From Myxococcus sp. CA023 (GTDB taxonomy: Bacteria > Myxococcota > Myxococcia > Myxococcales > Myxococcaceae): a stretch of 38,265 bases of DNA. The notes beneath the pieces were generated by a model, which did not search any database, was not told the origin of the DNA, and worked only from the letters and a program-made list of their open reading frames with translations. Shown piece by piece: positions 7,363 to 15,995 of this stretch. The stretch covers positions 1-38,265 of the forward strand of contig NZ_JAAEAH010000089.1 in the NCBI RefSeq assembly GCF_010998615.1. The letters are read 5' to 3'. The position numbers were made by a program, and so were the translations under genes. Position 1 is the stretch's first letter, and each line of letters opens with the position of its first letter.

Positions 7363-8894
7363 CTCCGAACTGCCCTCCCGAAAATGAGGCCGCTTCGAAC
7401 GCCGACGAAGAAGCTGCACGCGCCGTTGTTGCGAGACTTCCTCTGGTGAAGGTCGTCCCCCTGGAGCGTTACCTGTCGCGCCGACCGGGTGGCCGCTCCT
7501 TCAGCTCGGACTTCCTCACCCAGAAGGCCGCCGAGGACTACTTGATACTGCGCCAGCTTCTTCCCCCACGTGACTCGTGGCCGAGAGGTGCCAGCCCCTT
7601 GGCCGTAGGACCCAACGTGCCGCAGCTCTGCGTCGGAGTCATGGGGCTCGAATGCCGCCCCAACGCCCCCGAGCTGTTGCCGCGCGAGGACGAAACGCTC
7701 CTGGTCAACACCTGGGAGGCGCCTACGCTCGCCCCTGAGCCGGGGGACTGGGCCGACGTGCGCCGCGTCCTTCTCTGGCTCGCGGAGGACGATGCCGGAC
7801 TTGATTGGCTCCTGAACTGGATTGCGTTCAAGGTGCAGAACCCGGGCTCCAAGCCGGGAACCGCGGTCCTGCTCCAGGGGCCCCCGGGCACCGGAAAGAA
7901 CGTGCTCTATCGCATCCTGGCGCACGTACTCGGCCCAGCGAACTGCGTCCAGATTGGGGAAGCCGACCTCGCCAAGCCCTACAACCACCACTTCGCCACG
8001 AAGCTGTTGGTCTTCGCCAACGAACTGCTCGACAACCACAAGCGTGGTGGGTCGCTGGGCGACGGTCTCAAGGCGACCATCACCGATGGCGAGGTGTTCC
8101 TGGAGAGCAAGGGCGTTGCCCGTACTCCAGCGGTCAACCGCGTCGCGCTCATCGCGGCAACCAACCGCTCCAAGCCCATCGAACTGGAGGAGAGCGACCG
8201 GCGATGGACGGTCTTCCACAACAGGACGAAGCCCGCCGAGTACCAACACCCGGACCTGGGGCTGTCCCACCGCGATTTCTTGGAGTCGCTCCATGCTCCG
8301 GGCACGGATGACGCCTTCACCCCAGAGTTCATGCGGCAGGTGGCCGCCTTCGCCTACGAGATGAGCACCCGCGCGGTGGACATGAAGCGCGTCCGCAGAC
8401 CTCACACGAACGCATCCCGCGATGAACTCCAGCAGCTCAGCGAGCCCGTGACGGAGCAATTCCTCCGTGAACTCAGCGAGAGCCCTGAGCCAGACCGACA
8501 GCTCTACAATTGGGCGACACACGTCCCCTACTTCGCCTCGATTTGGACCACGAGCACGGGGCCCCGAGTCGGAAAGACCCAAGCGCTCACAAATGACGCC
8601 CTCTTCATGGCCCTGGTGGGGTTCTGCAAGTCCACCGGACAGAAGCACGCACCACAGAAACGGACCTTCCTGGCCGCGTTGAAGCCAGCGGGTTGGGTTG
8701 AGCAACGCGACAGCAAAGCGCGGGGCTGGCTTCCGCCATGGCACGTGAGCCGGAGCGATGCCCCTTCGACCTACGACGCGAAGGTCGTTCCGTTCCCCTC
8801 GCCGAACTCCATCCCACCATCAACCTCGAATGCCCATCCCCACGTCGCGAGGCCGCGCTCCCTGCGGGACCGATTGCTGGGGAAACCTTCATGA
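7359..8894 (+). CDS. D5-like superfamily 3 helicase / primase-associated ATPase
   Basis: 511 residues. The central ATPase has Walker A GPPGTGKN (174-181), Walker B LLVFANEL (216-223, E222), the sensor Asn in IAATN (265-269) and an arginine-finger segment ESDRRW (278-283). Together with the N-terminal helical region (WLLNWIAFKVQNP), these are typical of D5/DUF5906-type SF3 helicases of phages, satellites and plasmids. They unwind the origin for a partner primase. The last 130 residues include a small winged-helix-like segment (LFMALVGFCKSTGQ to LKPAGWVEQRD), as in many SF3 proteins. The ATG at 7359 overlaps the primase stop (ATGA), so I use it in preference to upstream in-frame starts. The 3' end overlaps the next gene in the same way. 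Confidence 0.9.
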   Translation: MTPNCPPENEAASNADEEAARAVVARLPLVKVVPLERYLSRRPGGRSFSSDFLTQKAAEDYLILRQLLPPRDSWPRGASPLAVGPNVPQLCVGVMGLECRPNAPELLPREDETLLVNTWEAPTLAPEPGDWADVRRVLLWLAEDDAGLDWLLNWIAFKVQNPGSKPGTAVLLQGPPGTGKNVLYRILAHVLGPANCVQIGEADLAKPYNHHFATKLLVFANELLDNHKRGGSLGDGLKATITDGEVFLESKGVARTPAVNRVALIAATNRSKPIELEESDRRWTVFHNRTKPAEYQHPDLGLSHRDFLESLHAPGTDDAFTPEFMRQVAAFAYEMSTRAVDMKRVRRPHTNASRDELQQLSEPVTEQFLRELSESPEPDRQLYNWATHVPYFASIWTTSTGPRVGKTQALTNDALFMALVGFCKSTGQKHAPQKRTFLAALKPAGWVEQRDSKARGWLPPWHVSRSDAPSTYDAKVVPFPSPNSIPPSTSNAHPHVARPRSLRDRLLGKPS

Positions 8895-9142
8895 GCCACA
8901 GCACTTGTCGCAAAGCCCCTGTGCTCGCAGCGGTGGCTCTCCCCGGGGCCCCCGACTTCCTCACCGTGGAAGAAGCCGCAGCACTCCTGCGCGTGAATCG
9001 GAAGACGCTCTATGAGTCCATCCGGCTCGGGCAGGTGCCTGGCATCGTGCGGCTCGGAAGAGTCCTCCGCATCCGTCGAAGCGCCTTGGTAAACTGGATG
9101 CCGGGTAACTGCGGTCCTGCGCTCGGAGAGAAGAAGCCATGA
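8891..9142 (+). CDS. Excisionase-type helix-turn-helix protein
   Basis: 83 residues. A MerR/excisionase-like HTH (HTH_17) spans about residues 22-68: FLTVEEAAALLRVNRKTLYE, then SIRLGQVPGIVRLGRVLRIRRSALVNWM, with the usual G-x-hydrophobic-P wing. Such proteins bind attachment arms and steer integrase towards excision, or act as repressors. The ATG at 8891 overlaps the helicase stop, and the gene's own stop overlaps the integrase ATG, both as ATGA. That fixes both ends and places it as the recombination directionality factor of this element. The role is inferred from family and position. Confidence 0.85.
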   Translation: MSHSTCRKAPVLAAVALPGAPDFLTVEEAAALLRVNRKTLYESIRLGQVPGIVRLGRVLRIRRSALVNWMPGNCGPALGEKKP

Positions 9143-10353
9143 GCGTCAGGCTGCGGAAGTGGAAGACGAAGGAGGGAAAGGTGCAGGAGGCGTGGTGGGT
9201 AGACGTGAAGTACCAGCACCCCGACGGGCGTGTGGAGCGCATCCGCAAGGCGTCTCCGCTCAACACCCGCCGTGGAGCTGAAGAGTACGAGCGTCAGGTT
9301 CGCCACGCACTGCTGACTGGAACCTTCGGAAAGGAGAAGCAAAGCGAGCCGGACCGAATCCTCACCCTCGGGGAGTTCGTCCCGCGCTTCCTCACCTACA
9401 GCGAGAACAACGACAAACACTCCACCGTCGTCACCAAACAGCAGCACCAGGAAGACCACATCATTCCGTTCTTCGGAGAGATGGCTCTGGACGCCATCGG
9501 CCCGTCGCAAATCGAGGACTTCAAAGCCGCCATGAAGAAGAAGCCCTCGGCTGCGCGCTCACGCAAGGCAGCCCCCACAAAGGCAGCCATCAGAAAGCGC
9601 AAGGACGTGACGCCCAATCCACTGAGCAAGAAGTTCATCAACAACGTCTTGTCTTCGCTCAGCAAACTCCTGGCCGTCGCGGTCGAGCAGAAGGTCATCC
9701 GGGAGGCTCCTTACGTGAAGCCCTTCGGGAAGTTGCCCAAGCCCGACTTCGACTTCCTTACCTTTGAGGAAGCCGAACGGCTCATCGATGCAGCCGAACC
9801 GGAGTGGCGGCCATTGATTCTCGTGGCCATCAAGACAGGGCTGCGGGAGGGGGAGCTTATCGGGCTCCAGTGGAACGACCTGGATTTGCAGCGTCGCAAG
9901 CTCCAGGTTCGCCGCACCGTCTGGAGGGGCGTTGAGGACTTGCCCAAGGGCGGGCGCGAACGGACCGTGGACGTCCCGACTTCGGTGGTGGAAACGCTCA
10001 AGACCCATCGTCACCTGCGAGGCCGCTATGTCTTCTGCCAAGAAGACGGACAGCCGCTCACCGAAGGAAAGATGAAGGCCCCCCTTCGTCGAGCCCTCCG
10101 GGCGGCAGGCATCACCCGCGAAGTGGGGCAAATCGGCTGGCACGACCTACGGCACACCTACGCCAGCCACCTCGCCATGCGGGGCATCCCGATGAAGGTC
10201 ATTCAGGAGCTACTGGGCCATGCAGACCTCAGCACCACGAATCGGTACGCCCACCTCGCGCCGGGGGCCCGGGAGAGTGCAGTGCAGCAGCTCGACCAGC
10301 CAGCGCCCCAGCTCCAGGCCGAACCGAGCAGAGACGCCGCAGGGGCACACTGA
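9139..10353 (+). CDS. Tyrosine recombinase / integrase
   Basis: 404 residues with the standard layout: an N-terminal arm-binding part (1-65), a core-binding SAM-like domain (about 73-190) and a catalytic domain (about 205-375). Catalytic residues visible are R236 (TGLREGEL), K270 (LPKGGRER), H335 and R338 (HDLRHTYASH), H361 (LLGHADLSTT) and the nucleophile Y370 (NRYAHL). All are present, so the enzyme should be active. An unusual basic insert (KKKPSAARSRKAAPTKAA, 133-150) lies within the core-binding region. The gene ends 68 bases from the tmRNA 3' end and points towards it. It is translationally coupled to the excisionase-like gene by an ATGA overlap. Confidence 0.95.
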   Translation: MSVRLRKWKTKEGKVQEAWWVDVKYQHPDGRVERIRKASPLNTRRGAEEYERQVRHALLTGTFGKEKQSEPDRILTLGEFVPRFLTYSENNDKHSTVVTKQQHQEDHIIPFFGEMALDAIGPSQIEDFKAAMKKKPSAARSRKAAPTKAAIRKRKDVTPNPLSKKFINNVLSSLSKLLAVAVEQKVIREAPYVKPFGKLPKPDFDFLTFEEAERLIDAAEPEWRPLILVAIKTGLREGELIGLQWNDLDLQRRKLQVRRTVWRGVEDLPKGGRERTVDVPTSVVETLKTHRHLRGRYVFCQEDGQPLTEGKMKAPLRRALRAAGITREVGQIGWHDLRHTYASHLAMRGIPMKVIQELLGHADLSTTNRYAHLAPGARESAVQQLDQPAPQLQAEPSRDAAGAH

Positions 10354-10375
10354 GGGCACATGAAGCTACGAGGAC

Positions 10376-10414
10376 AAAGAAAAAGCCCAGCAACCCGTTG
10401 AGATTGCTGGGCTT
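10376..10414 (-). terminator. Intrinsic terminator of the tmRNA gene
   Basis: AAGCCCAGCAA (10383-10393) and TTGCTGGGCTT (10404-10414) form a perfect 11-base-pair stem with a 10-base loop. Read on the minus strand, the stem is followed by TTTTTCTTT, so it terminates transcription coming from ssrA. It starts seven bases after the mature tmRNA end. If the attachment core lies inside ssrA, this terminator was brought in by the element. Confidence 0.85.
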
Positions 10415-10421
10415 CACTCAG

Positions 10422-10784
10422 TGGAGGCGGCGGGAATCGAACCCGCGTCCGAAAGCCGTCCGTTCTTCGACCCTACGTGCGTAGTCCGCGATTTGCTACG
10501 TCCCTGAGGCTCCCACGGACGGGATACTCAGAGCCGGTCCTGGGAAGGTCTCGTCACCTCGGGTCCAGGCCCCCTCGGCAACCAGCCTGCATTATGACGG
10601 TCTGTCCCAACCCCACAGGCCGAGGGCGGGGGGACCGCGCACTAAGAGCTGTTTTTAGGCAGCCAGCGCGAGCTCAACGTTGTCGTTGGCTTTTGTGTCT
10701 TTGCCGGGTTGAATTTACGAGCTACCTGACAAGCTCGGCACGCGTCTCGAACTTCAATGCCCCCGTCGAAACCAGGTCGCCCCC
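10422..10784 (-). ncRNA. ssrA: Transfer-messenger RNA (tmRNA)
   Basis: One-piece tmRNA of 363 bases that rescues stalled ribosomes and tags their products for proteolysis. The 5' end GGGGGCGACC pairs with the 3' end CGCCTCC in a 7-base-pair acceptor stem. The third pair is G-U, the identity mark for alanyl-tRNA synthetase. The T-arm is GCGGG-TTCGATT-CCCGC, and the 5' part contains CTGGTTTCGACGG, typical of tmRNA. The reading frame for the tag lies at 10655-10690. The discriminator A is followed by CTG, so the terminal CCA is not encoded. The neighbouring integrase gene suggests that the T-arm/acceptor end served as attachment site; the tmRNA remains complete. Confidence 0.97.
10655..10690 (-). 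other. tmRNA proteolysis-tag reading frame
   Basis: Twelve codons starting at a GCC resume codon encode ANDNVELALAA followed by TAA. With the alanine carried by the tmRNA itself, the added tag is AANDNVELALAA, ending in the ALAA that ClpXP-type proteases recognise. Confidence 0.95.
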
Positions 10785-10835
10785 GGTAGGTTCACTGCAC
10801 GTCACGCGGCCACTCACTGCGCCGCGTCTTCCTCA

Positions 10836-10862
10836 GATTAACCGCTGACGGGGGCGCGTCAA
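10836..10862 (-). promoter_or_regulatory. Possible ssrA promoter
   Basis: On the minus strand TTGACG (10862-10857) is followed after 15-16 bases by TTAATCT (10841-10835), a weak sigma-70-like pair. It would start a precursor about 45 bases upstream of the mature 5' end, which suits 5' processing. The -10 match is poor, so this is only a candidate. Confidence 0.3.
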
Positions 10863-11003
10863 TCCTCCTGAATGGCCGCGGGCACTTCTGGGCGCACGGC
10901 CGTAGACACTCCGCGCACAAGCCCCTCCCCCACCGAGCCAGCCGTCGTAGGGTCGCCTACCCGCCGGGTCCCGCTTCTTCCGCCCCGGCCACGAGGCACC
11001 TGA

Positions 11004-12368
11004 ATGAGACGACTGCTCCCCCTCCTTCTGCTCCTGCTGGGCACCGCCCTGCCGGCCGCCGCCGCCACGCCCACCCCGGCGTCGGACGCGTTCCCGTACA
11101 CCCTCCACACGGACACCCTGCCCAACGGCCTCACCGTGGTCCGCGTGCCCTACCCGTCGCGCGGCATCATCGCCTACGTCACCGTGGTCCGCGTGGGCTC
11201 GCGCAACGAGGTGGAACCCGGCCGCACCGGCTTCGCCCACTTCTTCGAGCACATGATGTTCAAGGGCACGAAGACGCACCCGGAAGGCGACCGCGAGCGC
11301 ATCCTCGGGAACTTCGGCTACGACGACAACGCCTTCACCACCGACGACATCACCCTCTACTACTCCTACGGCCCCACCGCTGGCCTGCCCCAGCTCATCG
11401 AAATCGAGGCGGACCGCTTCCGGAACCTGGAGTACAGCGAGCCGTCCTTCCAGACGGAGGCGCTCGCCGTGCTCGGCGAGTACCACAAGAACGCCGCCGC
11501 CCCCTTCCTCAAGATGGAGGAGGAGCTCAACGCCGCGGCCTTCACCCGCCACACGTACCAACACACCACCATGGGCTTCTACAAGGACATCCAGGCGATG
11601 CCCCAGGCCTATGACTACAGCCGCACCTTCTTCGAGCGCTGGTACACGCCCGACAACACCCTGCTCTTCATCATCGGCGACTTCGACGACGCCAAGGTCA
11701 TGGAGCTCGTGCGCCAGCACTACGGCCCCTGGGACCGCAAGGCCGCCCAGGTCTCCGTCCCCGCCGAGCCGCCCCAGAAGGGCCCTCGCACCGCCCACAT
11801 CGACTGGCCTCAGCCCACGCAGCCCCGGCAGGTGATTGCGTGGCGCACGCCCGGCGCCGGCACCAGCCCGACCGACGCTGCCATCCAGACGCTCCTCGTG
11901 GACTACCTCGCCGGCCCCACCAGCCCCGCCTACAAGACGCTGGTCCTGGACAAGCAGCTCGTGGAGTCCATTGGCAGCGACTACTCCGAGCACCGCGACC
12001 CGCACCTTTTCACCCTCACCGCCACCCTCAAGGACGAGCGCCACCGCGACACCGTCCGCAAGACGCTGCTCCAGGAGGTCAGCCGGCTCGCCGCTGGCCG
12101 CGTGGACGCCGCGCGGCTCAAGGCCATCCAGGACCACGCCCGCTACGGCGCGCTCATGGCCCTGGAGACGCCTCGCGACGTGGGCATCCAGCTCGGCTGG
12201 TACGCCGGCGTCACGGGCTCGCCCGACGGCTTCCAGCGCCACCTGCAGAGCCTGCCCAAGGTGACGCCCGCGCAGCTCTCCGACTTCACCAAGCGCTACC
12301 TCACCGCCAACAAGCTCATCCTGCTCAGCCTCACCCCCAAGACGGACGCCCAGGGAGGGACGAAGTGA
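11004..12368 (+). CDS. M16 family zinc metallopeptidase, catalytic subunit, exported
   Basis: 454 residues. A signal peptide (MRRLLPLLLLLLGTALPAAAA) precedes an M16 (pitrilysin/processing peptidase) N-domain. The inverted zinc motif HFFEH (79-83) and the third ligand E159 in VLGEYHKN, 76 residues beyond H83, are intact. A second M16 domain (about 210-400) closes the chamber. The enzyme should cleave peptides in the periplasm or at the outer membrane. The downstream gene, which overlaps by one base (TGATG), encodes a second M16 protein without the zinc motif. The pair is likely a heterodimer like other bacterial two-gene M16 peptidases. Confidence 0.93.
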   Translation: MRRLLPLLLLLLGTALPAAAATPTPASDAFPYTLHTDTLPNGLTVVRVPYPSRGIIAYVTVVRVGSRNEVEPGRTGFAHFFEHMMFKGTKTHPEGDRERILGNFGYDDNAFTTDDITLYYSYGPTAGLPQLIEIEADRFRNLEYSEPSFQTEALAVLGEYHKNAAAPFLKMEEELNAAAFTRHTYQHTTMGFYKDIQAMPQAYDYSRTFFERWYTPDNTLLFIIGDFDDAKVMELVRQHYGPWDRKAAQVSVPAEPPQKGPRTAHIDWPQPTQPRQVIAWRTPGAGTSPTDAAIQTLLVDYLAGPTSPAYKTLVLDKQLVESIGSDYSEHRDPHLFTLTATLKDERHRDTVRKTLLQEVSRLAAGRVDAARLKAIQDHARYGALMALETPRDVGIQLGWYAGVTGSPDGFQRHLQSLPKVTPAQLSDFTKRYLTANKLILLSLTPKTDAQGGTK

Positions 12369-13984
12369 TGAAGACCCGAGCGCTCATGTCCCTCACCGCC
12401 CTGCTGGGGCTCGCCGGCTGCGTCACCACGCCCCAGGCGCCGCCTCCCGACGAGAATGCGCCGCCGCCCGCGGTGCCCGCCCAGGCGGCGGCGCCCGAGC
12501 CAGCTCCGCAGCCCGCGCGCCCGGAGGCCGTGCCCGCGACGCCGCTGCGCCAGCCCAAGCCCATGGAGCAGGTCGTCCTGGCGCGTCCGGACTCGCCCAT
12601 CGTCTCCTTCCGGCTCGTGTTCCACACCGGCTCCGTGGACGACCCGAAGGGCAAGGAGGGTCTCACCGCCCTCACCGCGCAACTCATGGCCGAGGGCGGC
12701 ACGCAAAAGCTCACCGCCTCGCAACTGCTGGAGGCCCTGTACCCCATGGCCGCGGAGCTGGACGTCTTCGTGGACAAGGAGTTCACGACGCTCTCCGGCC
12801 GCGTCCACAAGGACTTCCTGACGCGCTTCCAGAACATCTTCACCGACGTGCTCCTGGCCCCGCGCCTGGATGCCGCCGAGTTGGAGCGCCTGCGCGCCAA
12901 CGCCATCAGCGACGTGGAGAACGGCCTGCGCAGCGCCAATGACGAGGCCCTGGGCAAGGTCGCGCTGGACGCCCTGCTCTACCAGGGCCACCCCTACGCG
13001 CACTTCACCGGCGGCACCGTGCAGGGGTTGAAGGCGATTACGCTGGACGACGTGAAGGCCCATGCCCAGCGCGTCTTCACGCAGGACCGGCTCGTCATCG
13101 GCCTGGCGGGCGCGGTGGATGATGCGCTCGCACAGGCGCTCAGCTCGCGCCTGTCCGCGCTGCCCGAGAAGGGCGCTCCGCGCGTGGAGCTGCCCGCCGT
13201 GCCGACGACGGCCGGCCGCACCGTCATCATCCAGAAGCCCACGCTCTCCACCGCCGTCAGCATGGGCTTTGTCAGCACCATCCGCCGCGGCGACCCGGAC
13301 TTCTTCCCGGTGGCCTTCGCCATGTCCAACCTGGGCGAGCACCGCCAGTCCATTGGCGTGCTCTTCACCGAGCTGCGCGAGAAGCGCGGCCTCAACTACG
13401 GCGACTACGCCTACGCCGAGCACTTCATCGAGTCGCCTGGCACAACGTACAACCGCACCAACATCGCGCGCACGCAGCAGGACCTGTCCCTGTGGATTCG
13501 CCCCGTGGTGCCCACGAACGGCGTGTTCGCCACGCGCGGCGCGGTGTTCTTCCTGGACCAGATGGTGAAGGAGGGCATCCCGCAGGAGCGCTTCGAGCTG
13601 ATGCGCGGCTTCCTCCAGGGATACACCCGCCTGTGGGAACAGACGGACCAGCGTCGGTTGGGCTACGCCATTGACGGGCTCTTCTACGGCACGCCCGACT
13701 TCCTGGAGCAGTACCGCCAGGCCATGGCGAAGATGACGCCGCAGTCCGTCCAGGAGGCGCTGCGCCGCCGCGTGCAGCCCGAGGCCCTCAACTTCGCCTT
13801 CGTCACCGAGGACGCGGAGGGGCTCGCTCAGGCGCTGCGCTCCGGTGCGCCGTCGCCCATCACCTACGCGTCGCCCAAGTCAGAGGAGCTGCTGACGCAG
13901 GACCAGGCCATCTCCTCGTCCAAGCTGCCCCTGCGCCCGGAGGCCATCCAAGTCATCCCCGCGCAGCAGTTCATGGAGAAATAA
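12368..13984 (+). CDS. M16 family peptidase-like lipoprotein, non-catalytic subunit
   Basis: 538 residues from the ATG at 12368. A lipoprotein signal (MKTRALMSLTALLGLAGC, Cys18) is followed by a Pro/Ala-rich linker (about 22-70) and two M16 domains. At the place of the zinc motif it reads LTALTAQLMAEGG, so HxxEH is absent and the protein cannot bind zinc like its partner. The C-domain keeps the substrate-binding-type segment LFTELREKRGLNY that M16 proteins use. It overlaps the catalytic subunit gene by one base, so the two are translated together. The lipid anchor probably holds the complex at the membrane. Confidence 0.92.
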   Translation: MKTRALMSLTALLGLAGCVTTPQAPPPDENAPPPAVPAQAAAPEPAPQPARPEAVPATPLRQPKPMEQVVLARPDSPIVSFRLVFHTGSVDDPKGKEGLTALTAQLMAEGGTQKLTASQLLEALYPMAAELDVFVDKEFTTLSGRVHKDFLTRFQNIFTDVLLAPRLDAAELERLRANAISDVENGLRSANDEALGKVALDALLYQGHPYAHFTGGTVQGLKAITLDDVKAHAQRVFTQDRLVIGLAGAVDDALAQALSSRLSALPEKGAPRVELPAVPTTAGRTVIIQKPTLSTAVSMGFVSTIRRGDPDFFPVAFAMSNLGEHRQSIGVLFTELREKRGLNYGDYAYAEHFIESPGTTYNRTNIARTQQDLSLWIRPVVPTNGVFATRGAVFFLDQMVKEGIPQERFELMRGFLQGYTRLWEQTDQRRLGYAIDGLFYGTPDFLEQYRQAMAKMTPQSVQEALRRRVQPEALNFAFVTEDAEGLAQALRSGAPSPITYASPKSEELLTQDQAISSSKLPLRPEAIQVIPAQQFMEK

Positions 13985-14006
13985 CACACGGCTGTAATCA
14001 GCAGTG

Positions 14007-14039
14007 CCGGGGGGTGGGTCATTTCCTTCCACCCCCCGG
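14007..14039. terminator. Strong hairpin after the M16 operon
   Basis: CCGGGGGGTGG (14007-14017) and CCACCCCCCGG (14029-14039) form a perfect 11-base-pair GC-rich stem with an 11-base loop, 22 bases after the M16 stop and 24 bases before the OmpA start. No T tract follows on either side. It may terminate poorly, or protect or separate the messages of the two units. Confidence 0.55.
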
Positions 14040-14063
14040 AGTCGGGTGCTATGAGCCTGAAAC

Positions 14064-15983
14064 ATGCGAGGCTTCAGCTTGCGTGGTTCAGCCACCCGAC
14101 TCGCCGTCCTGGGCCTGCTTCTGGCCTCGATGGCTGTGCACGCCGACCACGACCCGTTCGCTCGCGGATTCGACGCCGTTCCCGTCAAGGCCACCGCGGC
14201 TCAGCACAGCGGTATCGCGCTGGAAGGCACGAGCAACGCGCTGCCCGCTGGGAGCTTCCGCGCGGCGCTCTTGTTCGACTTCAACTGGCGCATCCTCGCC
14301 CTGAAGCTGGGCGACGAGAAGCTGGGCGACCTCTTGCCCTACCGGCTCGATGCGCACCTGCTGTTCGCCTATCAGCTCCATGAGCGCTTGGAGCTGGCGG
14401 TGGACCTGCCCGTCACGCTGCTCCAGGGTGACAACTTCCAATTGCTGCGCGACGCGCTGAACGCGCCCAACTTCCCGGGCGCCGCGGGCGTGGGCCGAAC
14501 CACGCTGGGCGACATCCGCCTGCTGCCGCGCGTCCACCTGCTGGACCGCGAGAAGTTCCCAGTGGGCGTGTCGCTCGTCGCCGAGGTCCGGCTGCCCACC
14601 GGCAGCGCCTCCAGCTTCACCGGCGAGCGCGGCGTGCTCTGGGCGCCTCGCATCGCGCTGGAGCAGCGATTCACCGCCCTCCCCGTGCCCATCCGCGTGC
14701 TCGGCAACGTGGGCGTGCGGCTGCGGCCCCATGCGCAGTACCTCAACCTGCTCGTGGATGACGAGCTGACGCTGGGTGCGGGCGCCATCGCGGAGCTGCC
14801 CAACATGGGCCGCTTCACGGACGTGGAGGCCGTGGCGGAAATGCACCTGGGCACCCCGCTGGTGCGCCCCTTCAACTTCGACCAGGCCGACACGCTCAAG
14901 ACGCCGTGGGAGGCGCTGGTGGGCGCCCGCGCCAAGGTCTGGGGCAACTGGGGCATGGAGCTCAACGTCGGCCGCGGCATCAACCTGTCCAGCGGCTATG
15001 GCCGCGAGGCCCTGCGGGTGATGTTCGCGGTGCGCTACGACGAGACGTTCATCGACTCGGACGGCGACGGCGTGCCCGACATCCGCGACCGCTGCCCCAA
15101 CGAGCCCGAGGACATCGACGGATTCCAGGACGGCGACGGCTGCCCCGACCCGGACAACGACGGTGACGGCATCCCCGACGGCGAGGATGGCTGCGCCAAC
15201 GAGAAGGGCCCCAAGCACACCAAGGGATGCCCGGACCCGAACTACGACACGGACGGCGACGGCGTCGTCGACGGCGAGGACGCCTGCGTCGACAAGCCGG
15301 GCCCCAAGTCCAACAAGGGCTGCCCGGAGGACGAGAACGACGCGGACGGCGACGGCATCCCCGACACGCTCGACAAGTGCCCGGACAAGCCCGGCCCGAA
15401 GGACTACGACGGCTGCCCGGACACCGACGGCGACGAGGTGCCCGACAACGAGGACGACTGCCCCGAGCAGTTCGGTCCGCCGGAGAACAACGGCTGCCCG
15501 TACGACTCGCCGCCGTATGTCGTCGTCGAGTCCGACCGCATCCGCATCAAGGGCAACGTGCTCTTCGAGACGGGCTCCGCCGTCATCCAGAAGCAGTCGT
15601 ACCCGCTGCTGGACGAGGTGGCGACGGTGCTGCGGAAGAACCCGACGCTGGGTCCGGTCCTCATCGAAGGCCACACCGACAATCGCGGCTCGCGCGCCCT
15701 CAACATGGGCCTGTCCGACCGCCGCGCGAAGTCCGTGCTTGAGTACCTGGTGGCCAAGGGCATCGCGCGCAAGCGCCTCAGCTCCAAGGGCTTCGGCTTC
15801 GACAACCCGATTTCCACCAACGACACGGCGCTGGGCCGCGCGAAGAATCGGCGCGTCGACTTCCGGCTCGTGCGCGCCGAGATGGAGACGGAGAAGAAGG
15901 AGACCGTTGTCCCGGCGGGCCAGCCGCCGCCGCCGGGAACGACGCCGGCCAACGCGGCCCCGGGCAAGGACGGCAAGCAGTAG
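14064..15983 (+). CDS. OmpA family outer-membrane protein with thrombospondin type 3 repeats
   Basis: 639 residues. A signal peptide (about 1-27, ending SMAVHA) precedes a region of about 300 residues rich in amphipathic strands (30-327), probably a beta barrel. Next come five or six thrombospondin type 3 repeats (331-480) with calcium-binding DSDGDGVPD-like motifs, each ending in a Cys-Pro. An OmpA C-terminal domain (about 490-605) follows with the peptidoglycan-binding signature IEGHTDNRGS and SDRRAKSV. The tail is Pro-rich. The protein should anchor the outer membrane to the cell wall with a rigid calcium-stiffened spacer. It is a single gene between a hairpin upstream and a convergent terminator downstream. 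Confidence 0.95.
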   Translation: MRGFSLRGSATRLAVLGLLLASMAVHADHDPFARGFDAVPVKATAAQHSGIALEGTSNALPAGSFRAALLFDFNWRILALKLGDEKLGDLLPYRLDAHLLFAYQLHERLELAVDLPVTLLQGDNFQLLRDALNAPNFPGAAGVGRTTLGDIRLLPRVHLLDREKFPVGVSLVAEVRLPTGSASSFTGERGVLWAPRIALEQRFTALPVPIRVLGNVGVRLRPHAQYLNLLVDDELTLGAGAIAELPNMGRFTDVEAVAEMHLGTPLVRPFNFDQADTLKTPWEALVGARAKVWGNWGMELNVGRGINLSSGYGREALRVMFAVRYDETFIDSDGDGVPDIRDRCPNEPEDIDGFQDGDGCPDPDNDGDGIPDGEDGCANEKGPKHTKGCPDPNYDTDGDGVVDGEDACVDKPGPKSNKGCPEDENDADGDGIPDTLDKCPDKPGPKDYDGCPDTDGDEVPDNEDDCPEQFGPPENNGCPYDSPPYVVVESDRIRIKGNVLFETGSAVIQKQSYPLLDEVATVLRKNPTLGPVLIEGHTDNRGSRALNMGLSDRRAKSVLEYLVAKGIARKRLSSKGFGFDNPISTNDTALGRAKNRRVDFRLVRAEMETEKKETVVPAGQPPPPGTTPANAAPGKDGKQ

Positions 15984-15995
15984 CCCACGCGAGCA

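Larger units (their letters stand above)
5546..10421 (+). mobile_element. Compact integrated element at the tmRNA gene (left end uncertain)
   Basis: Five plus-strand genes (winged helix, AEP-type primase, D5-like SF3 helicase, excisionase-type HTH, tyrosine integrase) form one tightly packed unit that ends next to the 3' end of ssrA, a common integration site for tyrosine-integrase elements. There are no capsid, tail, terminase, lysis or conjugation genes. That content suggests a satellite-like or plasmid-like element able to replicate when excised. The right end is placed at the tmRNA 3' end. The left end is only a guess: it is set at the direct repeats, and no duplicate of the tmRNA end was found between base 39 and the element. 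The kinase locus to the left could be cargo or host DNA. Confidence 0.7.

Noticed and set aside
10477..10848. Plus-strand coding frame across the tmRNA gene
   Set aside because: It is the complement of ssrA, whose stems and tag frame explain the sequence.
14051..14383. Alternative frame starting 13 bases before the OmpA gene
   Set aside because: Its translation is Arg/Pro-rich without a domain, while the chosen frame has a signal peptide and a full OmpA architecture.
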